Source: Panagrolaimus kolymaensis
Taxonomy: Eukaryota; Nematoda; Chromadorea; Rhabditida; Panagrolaimidae
Reading direction: 5' to 3'
NCBI GenBank assembly: GCA_028622995.1
Contig: JAJQJQ010000028.1
Span: 806,001 to 870,000, forward strand
Length of the DNA stretch: 64,000 nucleotides
Position 1 is the first letter of the stretch. Each line of letters starts with the position of its first letter. The position numbers were made by a program, and so were the translations under genes. The notes under the pieces were generated by a model, which saw nothing but the letters and a program-made list of their open reading frames with translations, searched no databases and was not told where the DNA came from. Positions 36,691 to 48,069 of this stretch are shown piece by piece.

Positions 36691-36856
36691 TTGGATCTAG
36701 ATCCAAATATGGTTTAGGATCCAAAGGAAGGATATATAATAATAAAAGATCCTAAAAAGGTTCTGGATCCATAGGAAGGATCCTAAAATGGTTCTGGATC
36801 CAATGGATGAATCTAAAATAAAAAAGATCCTAAAATGGTTCTTGATCCAAAGAAAA
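36691..36856. repeat. GGATCC-containing imperfect tandem repeat
   Basis: Repeated units of the form GGATCCTAAAATGGTTCTGG followed by ATCCAAAGGAA, four to five diverged copies, lying inside the hAT-type MITE. Confidence 0.7.
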
Positions 36857-37547
36857 TTGGTACCTTTAATTCATAAAATATTCGGTTAAAATATTTATAA
36901 TCTTGACGCAAAAATAATGAATTGTAAATTTAAAGAAAATATATGAAAAAAGAATGAAAAAAGTAAAAAAAATTGCGGGAGTGCTCAAAGTAAAGAAGTG
37001 CCCATTTATCTTTAGAAGACATTCTATTTTGTCTTTTAAATGCTAAAATAATTGAGTATGTTTATCTTCTTTTTTATATTATAAATAGTGTAGTGACTTA
37101 AAATTCAATTAGGCATCTAGGCACTCAAAATTACGTACATCTTTACACCTTTGATAAAGAAGCTTTAACTTTAAAAAATATATCACAATATAACTTTTTA
37201 GTATGTATCCATGTTGTGTAACTTCACAAACTATGACAAAACTTTTGTCAATGTCTTGGAAAAATCAAATTAAAGAATTAAAATTAGCTTATATTAATAA
37301 TTTGTTTGATGTCAATTTATTTTATGAATTTATGAAAGTAAGCAAATATAAAAAAAAATTTTAGAAAGCTTTGGCGCCCAAAGCTACAGTTAAATTAAAT
37401 TTCAATGATTTTGAAGAAAATGAATTAGGACGAATGGCATTTTCACGAACCATGAAATCGAACATTGAACGTTGGAAACCCAAAAAGGCGAAACCCTGGT
37501 TTCAAATCATTACTGTAGAAATTATGAATGATAATGATTATTGGTAA

Positions 37548-37894
37548 AAAATCATCGAAGTCAAACTGTTAATATTTTTTACTACAAAATTTTTGTCGTT
37601 TGCTTAGTTGAAAAAATAAAATAAAGCACTTTTGTTTGAGTTTTTGTCAATGTCTTTTACATATGTTAACTTTTTTCAGCTTCTTTAATGAAACAAAAAA
37701 GAAGTCATTCCTCCCTATTTGAAAAAAAACCTTTTTTAAGATAATGAGAATGAATGACAAAGCAAAAATGACAAAAAAAATTTTTGGCTGGAAGCCAAAA
37801 GAACCGCGAGCGAACCTCTAAAAGGTTTTTTATATTCCTTTTTTCTTAATTTTAGTCTGTAAAAGCTATTAAATTTTTTTTCAATAATAATAAT
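37548..37894. other. spacer
   Basis: About 350 bp between the F-box-like gene and copy B of the HAT/F-box chimera; AT-rich, no feature seen. Confidence 0.4.
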
Positions 37895-40077
37895 ATGGCG
37901 ATATGGCACCATATTACTATGGTAGAAAACCGTGTGAAAGATTACCATAAATCTTATCAAGTTGCTTTGAAATGTCTAATTAAAGATTACAAAGCTGCGG
38001 AAACCGATCAAGCACAACAAATTAAAGTTATTGAAAAGTTTGCAGAAAAATAAACAACTATTTCTTATATTTGGTATTTATATTATAGGTTAGTAATTTT
38101 AAGCCTTTTATAATATATTTGATTTAAAAATAATTTGTAATTTTCTTAGTTTATTCAACTTTAAAGGTGAAGAAGAGCTTTCAAAAAGAAAGGAAATTAA
38201 ACTTAACCAATTATCACATTTATTTAATCATCTATGGTACGCAACATATCGAAATGATGACGATTATGTAATGATAAAAATTTAAATAATAGCTAAATAA
38301 ATATCTATTAAATTTTATTTTTGTAGGACCTTTATTTTCAAAAGATTCTTAATTACCATTATTCCGCAATCAAAGATAAAAAATGGAATGAAAAAAGCGT
38401 TTTAGAAAAGTTGCGATTTATTGAAAAAATTAAACAAGATATATTCTTTCCTCATTATTCCCTTGATGAAAGTTATAAAGAATATATAAAGTTTACAAGT
38501 AAGTTTTTTTATGGCTCAAAATCCAAACCTTTGTCGCCGGTTTCGCTTGAAAGTTTAAAGCTTAATAAATTTTTAATTTTAGCTGACAATGAAGAAGAAA
38601 TTCAACAAGTAAAATTCCAATTTGAAAAAAACACTGATTTATGCAAAAAACTTAAGTTTAACAAAGACGATGATGAATGGTTTGCAAATGTCAAAAAAAC
38701 AAATGACAAAAAATTTATTATTCAAAATACTGAATTTCGAATTGGTGATAAACCACAAAACAAAAAAATGTGGCACCATTACTTGGAATATTTAAAAGAA
38801 AATAATTTAATTGCAAGTTATTATATAGCAACTTTTGACATTATTTAAATTTTACCAGAAGAATATTTCAGGATTTGATGCTTGATGTTTATTCTCGGTA
38901 TTGTCGATTTTATACGTGTGATACAAAAATGTTTGAAAAATATCAAAGTGAAATCGAAAACGCGGCAAAATTAAATAAAAATGTTAAAAAATGGCAACTC
39001 GATGCTGTAAAATTTGAAAATGATTTTAATTCCATCCAAGCTGCAATTTCCCTGTTTAAAAAATTCTTTGGTGAAGAAGAAGCGTGCCAAATCAATGAAA
39101 CCAATTTCATCTATTTTTTAACAAAGATGCTCTCAGACAGTCTAAATGAGCCTGCAATTTTGAAATATGTTATAACAGACGAAGAAATGAAGCTTACCCG
39201 GAAATCAACCAAAATGCATTTCAATGGCTCAAGTTCTGAACATATTTTTCCGTTAACTATTTTAAACTATATTTTGAAAAAATCAACTTCCAAAATTTTG
39301 GAAAAATTTTATAAAACTTCAAAATATTTTTATTCTTTGTATCAAATCAATCTCTGTTCTATGTTTGATATTAGCGACAAATATCCTTCGACCGTCACTT
39401 ATAAAAATGGCTTATTTTTGTCGACTTCTAATCCATGTGAAATTAAAAAATTATATTTAACTTCAAAACTTTTTGTAAATGATAAAAATCATTCATCTTT
39501 ATCATCGATGATTCCACGAATTTATAAATCCGAAATTTTTGCTATGTATATTTTTCATCAAAATTTAACGATGAAAGAATTTTTATTTTTGGGATCTAAA
39601 GTTTCTGAGATTTTATTTAATGATACAAAAGTAATTTGTGAAAATCAAGAAATTGCATGTGTTCCAGAATTGGTTGAAAAGTTACCAAATTTAGAAGTAG
39701 CAAATTTTTATGAACTTCATTATCCTCCTTTTCCATTTGGTAAAGAAAATGTCAATTGTTTCAATAAACTTAAAAATTTTAAAATCAAAAACTTTATTGG
39801 GCCAATTGATCTCAATTTTTTAAGTGTATTCTTAAAAGTAAGGATCATTTTTTTTTGATGAATAAAATGTTTTTATTGTATAGAGCATAACTTTTTAATT
39901 TTTCAGAGTAACGACTTCCCTTCTTCCGCATATATTGTTATAAATAACAATTTTACTGAAAATGAATATGAAGATATTCAAAGAATGTTAGACAATTTCG
40001 AAGTTTTTTGGAAATCGAAAAATTTGGATCGAGGGGTTACTTTAAAAGTACCCGGTGTGCATGAAACAGGCTGGTAA
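37895..40077 (+). pseudogene. HAT/F-box-like chimera with early nonsense codon (copy B)
   Basis: Same six-exon structure as copies A and C: 37895-38088, 38150-38267, 38327-38498, 38583-38812, 38872-39837, 39907-40077. Exon 1 has TAA at 38051-38053 (FAEK-stop-TTISY) where A and C have TAT (Tyr), about codon 53. The rest of the frame is open, with all splice sites kept, so the lesion is recent or the protein starts further in. Intron 4 has a GC donor (38813-38814). The end reads DRGVTLKVPGVHETGW. The F-box-like core is FPLTILNYILKKSTSKILEKFYKTSKYFY. Part of exon 3 is identical to copy C. Confidence 0.75.
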
Positions 40078-40438
40078 ATGTCATCAGTTTCAAAAAATGA
40101 GTGTTTTGAAGCAAAAATTTTTCAATTATAAAATGAATATTTAAATAAAACATGTAAATAAACTTCGAAAAAATTTTTTAATGCCCATCTTATGTTTTAA
40201 TTTTAAAAACTATGAAGAAAAAAAATGTGAGGTTATGCCAAAAAGTAGTAAGAGTTTTTATTTAAATTGAAAATTGGAAAAAATTTAAAGTAAAATAAAG
40301 AACACATCTTTCAAATTTCTGACAAAACCATTTTATCCTAACATTCGTGTATCTAATCTAAAATAATACAATTATTGGCAAAATAAAATTGAATTTATTA
40401 TTTGAAATTAATAAAATTTTTCTTTTTATTTGTAAAAC
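40065..40438. repeat. duplicated 3' flank, copy 1
   Basis: From the last codons of copy B (AACAGGCTGGTAAATG) through about 370 bp of 3' flank this matches 42238-42603 with small differences. See the partner entry. Confidence 0.85.
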
Positions 40439-40637
40439 GAAAAGTCATAAAAGTCAAATAACAGATGTTAAAATCTAGTTAGCTACAATAATTTATGGAG
40501 AGCAGACACAAAATTTAATATTTATAGCCCTTTTGAGATTGAATTATTTATATGTTTCAAAAAATACAGAATCATTCGAAATTTAAATTCCAATTCACAG
40601 AATCGAATCTTCAGAATCCCAGAATATAATATTAATA

Positions 40638-41850
40638 TTAAGGCTGGGTTGAGGAAGTCCATATCGGTTGTTGAGAAGTAGAATCATACTTGACAATATG
40701 ATAAAAGCTTAAGAAATCAATGCGAACTTGGGAACTAAAAAAATGTGGTTATAATTTTAAAATGTTAAAAATATTACCTAATAATAAGCAAAAATGCTGA
40801 ACCCGCAAAAGCATAAAAACTTGCAACATTAGCAATAACAAATTGCGCCGTTTGTGTAATGGAATCATTTTTGGTGTAACTTCCTATTAAAAGAGTTATT
40901 TGATATGCAAATCGAGCAAAGAAACATGCAAACATAAAAAGAGAATGAACTAAAAAATAGAACGTTTTGGCCATTGGAAAGCATGGAAAAGCAATTGTTA
41001 GATAGTTCAAAAATTGCAATAAAACTCCAACAAAACCTTACTGAATAATTTCATTTCATGCTTGGTGGAAGTATTTTTAATATGAACTTGTTTTGTAATT
41101 TTTCGATAATTCCATAATGCTAAAACTGTGGAAATGAATGATGGAATAAAAACAAATACATAAATAACCATATTTACAAGCGAGATAATCTATAAAAAAA
41201 ATTCGAAGCTTTCCAAAAAATTTCTCATTTTCCCATTTATCTATGTACATACTTTACTAAATACTGGATCAGTATACGTTATGGATGAATATCCATATTT
41301 AGGATATTTGTATCGAACATCTTGAGGTAAACGATAAATGGAAAGAATAAATGGTATAACAAAAATTAATGCGCAAAGAATATTTGTGGTTCGCTTGGAC
41401 CATTGATGTTCAGAAACTTGAGCATTTTTAAGCGCGTAATATCGATTTATCGCAATAAAAGTATGACCAACCATTTCTCCTGCGGATGAATATGCAGAGA
41501 GAAGATACATTAATGAAGCAAGATACGTCATATCTTCATAAAATTTTTGGGCAAATTCAAGTCGAGCTATTTTTGCACAAAATTCATTCTAAATAAATTA
41601 AGTGCTTGAGTCTAATTACAAGCCCTTTTCCTGAATGTTTTGATTGTCTGTCTTATTTTAGACTTACATTTAAAACATAAACAAAATCCATGAATGCAAT
41701 GCAAAGATAAAAACTATAAAATGGTGAACAATATAGCTTATTATTGGCTTTCTTTTTTCGAATAATAAAATAACACATACTTCCATGAAGAGTTCCAAAA
41801 ATTAATTCTAAAATAAATAATATCAAATCTGGAATATTATTTGCTGCCAT
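40638..41850 (-). CDS. seven-TM chemoreceptor (Srv/Srg-like)
   Basis: Five exons: 41850-41668, 41588-41253, 41189-41042, 40949-40778, 40734-40638; phases agree, about 311 residues. Start MAANNIPD; the frame above it has only GTG. TM3 ends GHTFIAINRYYALKNAQ, the NRY motif of Srv-type receptors, followed by HQWSKR. TM5-TM6 are joined through HEMKLF-IHSLFMFACFFARF, which fixes the 92-nt intron 3 (GTAAGG...TTTTTTAG); that intron happens to be open in another frame. The tail ends SSTQP. It sits between copies B and C of the HAT/F-box chimera, on the opposite strand. Confidence 0.85.
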
Positions 41851-42872
41851 TGAAAAATAGCCGCAGCAACGACGTATATTCAATAAATTCACGATAAATG
41901 CAATGTCAAAAAAATAAAGCTTCTTTTATTCTGCGAAACACAGGTGTTTAATAATGTTTTTTAGCAGATGATTTTCTTTGTTAATTTAAATTACTCAACA
42001 TTCATGGAGTTTATGCTTTAGAATAATTTTTATGTATTATCAAGTTTTTCGTATATAAGTAAGATAAAAAGATTTTTTTTAAATACATTTTTATGACTGC
42101 AGCTTGTAATTATGTCACTTTGAATACTCGGGTTAAAGCTTATTAATAAGTATACAATCCTTTAATAAATTATTTTAATATTAAAAGCAGAAGAAAAATT
42201 AGGGACCAATTATTATCGCTGTAAATAGAAGCGGCATAAAACAGGCTGGTAAATGTCATCAGTTTCAAAAAATTAGTGTTTTGAAGCAAACGGTTTTCAA
42301 TTGTGAAATGAATATTTTAAATAAACATGTAAATAAACTTCGAAAAATTTTTTTAATGTCCATCTTATGTTTTAATTTTAAAAACGATGACAAAAAAAAG
42401 TGAGGTTATGCCAAAAAGTAGTAAGGGTTTTTATTTAAATTGAAAATTGGAAAAAATTTAAAGTAAAAAAAACATCTTTAAAATTTTTTTAACAAAACCA
42501 TTTTATCTTAACATTGGTGTATCAAATTTAAAATAATACAATTATTGATAAAATAAAAATGAATTGATTCTTTGAAATTAATAAAATTTTTGTTTTTATT
42601 TGGATCATTCGATAATAAACAGAGAAAAAATATTGAGTGAATGTTGTTGACTGTTGTACCTTTTTTATATTTATATTTTTCATTTTCATTGAACGGGAAA
42701 AAATTGAAACAATATTTGAAAAATAGCATTATTGACAAAATAAGAATGAATGCCAAAAGAAAAATGGCGGGAGCATTGTAATTTTTTTAAGTTGAGGGCT
42801 TTCTAAAAGTTTTCACATTCATCATTTTTTATGTATTTTAGTTTGCTAAAGCAATAAAGAGTTTTAATAATA
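41851..42872. other. spacer with duplicated flank
   Basis: Contains the partner of the 3' flank duplication (42238-42603). The remainder is AT-rich without genes. Confidence 0.4.
42238..42603. repeat. duplicated 3' flank, copy 2
   Basis: Begins AAACAGGCTGGTAAATG, i.e. the last codons and stop of a copy-B-type gene, and continues with its 3' flank (AAACATGTAAATAAACTTCG, GGTTATGCCAAAAAGTAG). The coding body is absent, so it marks the end of a lost gene copy. Confidence 0.85.
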
Positions 42873-45028
42873 ATGATTGCGAGGGATATTAGTTGTGTTG
42901 AAGATCAAGTAAAAAATTATCATGAATCTTATCAAATTGCATTGAATGCTTTAATCAAAGATTACGAAGCTGTGGAAACCGATAAAGATCGAATTAAAGT
43001 TATTGAAAAGTTTGCTGAAAAATATACAGTTATTTCTTATATTTGGTTTTTATTTCATGGGTAAGTTTCTAAGTTTGAGAATTTTTCGAGTACTCATTAT
43101 GCTCTTTTTTAGTTTACACGAATTTAAAGGAAGAGGAAGTTTGTTGAAAAGAAATGAAATTAAACTTAAAAATTTATCGCATTTATACAGTCATTTATGG
43201 TTTTTGACTTACAGAAAAAAAGAAGATCATGTAAAAAGTTTTTCTTAAAGTTAGCAAAATTAATATTTATTTAAGTTTTTTTTGTAGGAGAAATTTTTTG
43301 GAAAGATTCTTAATTACCATTATTCCGCAATCAAAGATAAAAAATGGAATGAAAAAAGCGTTTTAGAAAAGTTGCGTTTTATTGAAAAAATTAAACAAAG
43401 TTTATTGTTTCCTCATCATTATTCGCTAAAACAATGTTACAAAGAATATATAAAATTTACACGTAAGTTTTTTAGTAATTTTTATAACCAAAAAGCTAAA
43501 CTTTTATCGCCGGTTTTTGTTTGGAATATAAAAACTTATAATTTTGTTTTTTTTAGCTGACACTGAAGAACAAATTCAACTATTTAAAATCCAATTTGAA
43601 CACAACCGTGGTTTACATAAACAAATTAAATATAAAAAAGACGATGATGAATGGTTTGAAAGTGTCAAGAAAACCGATGACATAAAATTTATTATTCAAA
43701 ATACTGAATACCGAATAGGTCAAACGCCACAGAACAAAAAAATGTGGTGTCTTTATTTGGATTATTTAAAAGAAAATAATTTAACTGTAAGTGGAATAAA
43801 ATTATAAAAAATTTTGTGGATAACAAAAAGAAAACTTTCAGGATTTAATGCTTGATGTTTATCGTCGGTATTGTCGATTTTTCACTTGTGATAAAGAAAT
43901 GTTTGGAAAATATAAAATTGAAATCGATGAAGCTGCAAAATCAAACCAAAATATTAGAAAATGGCAGCTGGATGCAATCAAGTTTGAAAATGATTTTAAT
44001 TCCATCGAAGCAGCAATTGCGCTTTTCAAAAAATTCTTTAGAGAAGAATCATTCCAAATTGATGAAACCAACTTTGAAGAAATTTTGACTAAAATGCTAT
44101 CAGAAATTTCAACTCAACCTGCAAATTTAAATTATGTTATAGCTGACATAGAAATTAAACTTTCTCGAAAATCAACCAAAATGCATTTCAATGGTTCAAA
44201 TTCAGAACATATCTTTCCTTTGACTATTTCCAATTATATTCTAAAAAAATTAACTCCAAAAATTTTAGAAAAACTTTATAAAACTTCAAAATATTTTTAT
44301 GCTTTGTATGGAATTAATATTTGCTCGATGCTGGATATCGGTCTTTATCCTTCTACAGTTACTTATAAAAGAGGATTATTCTATTCCAAAAAAGATCAAT
44401 GTGAAATCAAAAAATTATATTTAACCTCAAAATTTTTTGTTAATGATAAAAAAAATCCTTCTATTTTGTCTTCCATGATTCCACGAATTTATAAATCTGA
44501 GATTTCAATGATGTTTCTTTTCCATCAAAATTTAACAATGAAAGAATTTTTATTTTTGAGGTTCAACGTTTCTGAACTCCTTTTTAATGATACAAAAGTA
44601 ATTTGTGAAAATCAAGAAATTGCATGTGTTCCAGAATTGGTTGAAAAGTTACCAAACTTAGAAAAAGCAACATTTTATGAACTACAATATCCCGCTTTTC
44701 CATTTGGCAAAGAAAGTGTAAATTGTTCCAATAAACTTAAAAATTTCAAAATCAAAAACTTTCTTGGCCCACATGATCTCGATTATTTGAATGAATTCTT
44801 AAAAGTAAGAATAATAATAATTCTTTTTAAATATAAAACATTTTTTTTGGTTTATAGAGTTTCGAATGCCCTTCTCCTGTAGAAATTAAAATAAAAAGCA
44901 ATTCGATTACTGATGATCAATTTAATAAAATCGAGAGAATTTTGAAGCGCCAATGCTTTCCATTTTGGAAATCAAAAAGTTTGGAGCGATATGTTACTTT
45001 GGGAAACCGTAATCATGGAACGTCTTAG
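42873..45028 (+). CDS. PRP39-like HAT repeats fused to F-box-like module (copy C)
   Basis: Six exons: 42873-43060, 43113-43230, 43288-43462, 43557-43786, 43842-44804, 44858-45028; about 614 residues, no internal stop. HAT-type repeats occupy the N-terminal half (YIWFLF, HLWFLTY, MWCLYLDYL, YRRYCRFF, KWQLDAIKFE). The F-box-like core is FPLTISNYILKKLTPKILEKLYKTSKYFY. The C-terminal part contains LTMKEFLFL and VPELVEKLPNLE, shared with A and B. All introns are GT-AG, including intron 4, where A and B have GC. This is the intact reference copy. A function in substrate recognition for ubiquitin ligase is inferred only from the F-box-like motif; no SKP1 contact can be shown. Confidence 0.82.
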
Positions 45029-45568
45029 TAATTTCTCGAGAAAAAAAATTCAATTGTATGTACAGTTCAAAACTTTTGTTTTTGATTTTTTTTCAAAAAT
45101 TTTCTTCATTTTTTAAATACATTAATTATCGAAAATTTTTGATGCTTTCGTTTTTGTTTTTTCCAAATTATTTCATTTGAAAATTAATAAAAACTCTTAC
45201 AAGAAAATAATATAAAAATGCTTTTTTTTTTTTTTTTAAATTAAATAAATTTCATTAATTTTTGTAACATTAAAACTACGTAAAAAATGCATCTTTAACT
45301 CACGTGTTTTTTTACTTAACCACTCTTTATAATTTTTTCTTTTCTTTTGAATTGTTTTTTTTTATTTTATTTTAGAGTATAATTTTTTATACGTAAAACT
45401 AATGTTGCTATAGGCAACAACCCATAAAAACATTTAACACTTTTATATTTTATTTAACCTTTTTTTAAAACAAGCTTCCGTCTCTAAACTTTTGTTTTAT
45501 ATAAAAATTAAATTATTTTCAAGTTTTCTCTATTCAATTCTCAAGTGGTCTAAAAATTTGTTGTATTC
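45029..45568. other. intergenic
   Basis: AT-rich spacer with long T runs; no gene recognised. Confidence 0.4.
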
Positions 45569-46930
45569 ATGTGTTGTTCATCTTCTGATGCTGTAAACGT
45601 TAGTGGTTTGTTTTTTATTTACTTTTTTGTAATCAAAATTGAAAAATAAAAGTGTTTTTTTGGCTTTTAGCAGCTGACACACGAAAACTTAAAGATGGTG
45701 GAATAAAAAAGTATAAAACTGGATTATTTAGTGATAAATGGAAAGATTCTTATGCTATTCTTTATTCTGATTCAACGTTGCTTTGGTACGATGATAAAGT
45801 GAGTGCGTATAAAAAAAATTTATTTACTAAAAAAGGAGTTTTATAATTTTTTGAGATTTTGAATTTTTAAAAGATTTGGTATTATTATTTAAAAAATCCA
45901 TCTTCGCAAAACATTTAATTGTTTCCATATTTTAGGAGGACACGAAACCCGCTGGTTCCATATTACTTAAAGATGTGGTGCCATATATTTGTATTGGATT
46001 AATGACGGATAAAATGCCCGTAAAACGACCAGAAGTTCCATCAGGTTGCTCCGTACATCATTTAGTTGGAATTGGAATGGATCCAAGAGCGGAAAAAATT
46101 CATTGGTTTTTATTTGATTCTGATACCGATTTGGAAGGATGGTTTAATGAAATTGTTAAAACTCTTCCTAAACCTAATCCACCTCCTGAAGTTGTAGCTG
46201 AAAATGGAGGGCAAGGAATGGAAAGTGGGGATTACAGTATGCAAATTTTCCAAAATCTTTGACTTGTAAATAAAAAAGTTTTAGAATCGTCTGCTCCACC
46301 ACCGTATTCTGCCGGCAATGGTCTTGGAAATCAAGGAGGCAGTTTTCAATCCCAACCTCCGCCACCGACGAATGGTTTCAATTACCCATCAGACGGTCGC
46401 ATTGGTAATGGCGGAGGTTACGGTGGCGGCACCACGGTCGTTGTTAATGGCGGCGGCGGTGGAGGCTATGACAATGGTGGTCCAGGTTTTGGAACTGGAA
46501 TGCTCACTGGAGCTTTAATGGGTTATGGAATTGGAAGTTGTTATTTTCCTACGCCTGGTTTTGGCTTTGGAGCTTTTGGACCTCATTTTGGAGGAATGGG
46601 TGGAGGTTATATTTCGGTAAAAATTTGTAAATTTTTTCAGCCTCGATTTTTATGTAGAATTTTTAGGACAATGATACCACAGTTAATAATTATTATAATG
46701 GTGAAAATGGAGCTGGAGGCAACCCAGGAGGTACCGACACTGGCGACCAAGGTGGTGGTGTTGATAATGGAGGCTATGATGGAGGAGGTGGTGGTGGATT
46801 TGAAACTGGAGCAGGAGATTTTGGTGGAACTGATTTTGGCGATATTGGTGGAAGTGATTTCGGTGGCGGCGGAGACTTTGGTGGAGGAGGAGATTTTGGA
46901 GGTGGAGACTTCGGTGGCGGTGATTTTTAA
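45569..46930 (+). CDS. PH-domain protein, evectin (PLEKHB)-like layout, Gly-rich tail
   Basis: Five exons: 45569-45605, 45671-45798, 45936-46236, 46285-46616, 46667-46930; about 353 residues (exon 1 boundary least certain). The PH domain has YKTGLFSDKWKDSYAILYSD, LLWYDDK, GSILLKDVVPYICIG and the closing GWFNEIVKTLP. After it come SSAPPPYSAG (a PPxY motif), a Gly-rich stretch and FGTGMLTGALMGYGIGS, then a tail of GGGGDFGG repeats. PH, then SSPPPY, then GMLAGA..G.ALGS is the order in vertebrate evectins (PLEKHB1/2), which act at recycling endosomes. The relationship is inferred from this order. N-terminal MCC could be acylated. Paralogues at 26710-28222 and 33452-34254. Confidence 0.85.
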
Positions 46931-48069
46931 ATCATCTACAAAATTCATATTTTTTGCTGCCCTTAATAAACTTTTATAATTTTATGACTTGGCGCGTGTC
47001 CTCAAACTTCGCTAAATTTTTTTTCTTTTTTTACCTGTTCTTATCCCCTTGATTTTCTTTAAATATCGTTAAAATTGTTTTTTGTTTATTCATCTTTGGT
47101 TGTTCGAAATATTATCCACTTTCCACTTAAAGGACTTGTTATTTTTTAAAGGTATCTACATATAATAAAAGTATTATTAAACTAAAAAAAAGAAAAAAAT
47201 TCATTTTTAAATATTCAAACGAACAGCTTAGAAGTTTTTGAAAAAACACCAACAAAAATTTTTCTTTTCTTGCTAGTGTGAAAAGAAAATAGAAATGAAG
47301 GCAAAACAAAAAAAGCAACGATGTTTGGCTAAAGCAGATTTTATCGATTTTTTGCCGATAAATTTTTTTTCTTCATTTCCTTTATTCGGTGTAATTTTTT
47401 TTGTTTTTCAAATGTCATTCTTTTAAAAATATAAATTTTGAAAAACTGGCGCGATAATGTTGAACTTATGAATTTGTTTACCCAAAAATATCTCACATTA
47501 AAGCAAACTTAGCCATGCGGAATTAACAAATTAAAAATAGATTACTTTCTTTTTAGTTTGATGCCCCGCCAAAAATACATTGTTTTGATGATTTATTTAA
47601 AAATTATCAAGAGGCAATTTTGTTGAAGATGATACTATATTTAAAAAATATTTTTTTCACTCTTCTAAATTTGATGTATTTTTCTTGTTTTATAGCTTTA
47701 ATTTATTACGCAATGCTGCAAAATTCAGTCATGCAAGTTTATTTTTGGTTTTTTTGGCATCAATGAAAGCAACAACAAAAATGATACTATAATAGAATTT
47801 AAATTAATTTAAAGACCAAGAGCAACAATCTAAAAAAAGCAGAAGTGTACATATATTAAAAGCTAAAAAGATAATAAAAATTCCAAAATTTTGGAAAAAG
47901 AAATTATATTAATTTTTTAAATAAAAAAGCTATAAAAAATTGTCAAAAATCTGTTTTGGTTTTTGATTATTCAAAAAAAGCCGAAATATCTGTTTCTTGA
48001 TGCTATTTTAGCTTCAAAATTTCAAACCAAGTTTGCGCTAAATAAAACTTTTTTTCTTAATACCAAAAT
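46931..48069. other. intergenic
   Basis: About 1.1 kb, AT-rich. No gene or repeat found. Confidence 0.4.

Larger units (their letters stand above)
36481..37002. mobile_element. hAT-type MITE in a coding exon (element 4)
   Basis: Terminal repeats of 29 bp (GGTACTTCTTTACTTTGAGC... and ...GAAGTGCC; one mismatch) bound 522 bp. An 8-bp target duplication CATTTATC is at 36473-36480 and 37003-37010. Eight-bp duplications are characteristic of hAT elements. No transposase is encoded. The interior has a tRNA-like sequence and a GGATCC-rich repeat. Confidence 0.9.
35050..37547 (+). pseudogene. double F-box-like gene interrupted by hAT-type MITE
   Basis: Exons 35050-35573, 35635-35773, 35826-35943, 36045-36480 continuing at 37011-37055, 37202-37337, 37365-37547. 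Module 1 starts with FSLPKQLIKYFIKTANAEVMRKLYQTCKYFY and module 2 with GLPQPIINYFIEAANGNIMKKLYQTCKYFY; each is followed by similar sequence (NTMNALFAIPWK against QTMTKLLSMSWK) with an intron at the same place, so the gene is an internal tandem duplication. A KRK/RKKQK basic patch separates them. Exon 4 is split by a 522-bp element with 8-bp duplication; the reading frame meets a stop shortly inside. Skipping the insert and one duplication restores phase exactly. Called disrupted in this haplotype; the element-free allele may be functional. Confidence 0.8.

Noticed and set aside
40774..41042. Frameshift in the Srv-like receptor
   Set aside because: A 92-nt intron (GTAAGG to TTTTTTAG) joins HEMKLF to IHSLFMF in frame; the extra open frame is intronic.
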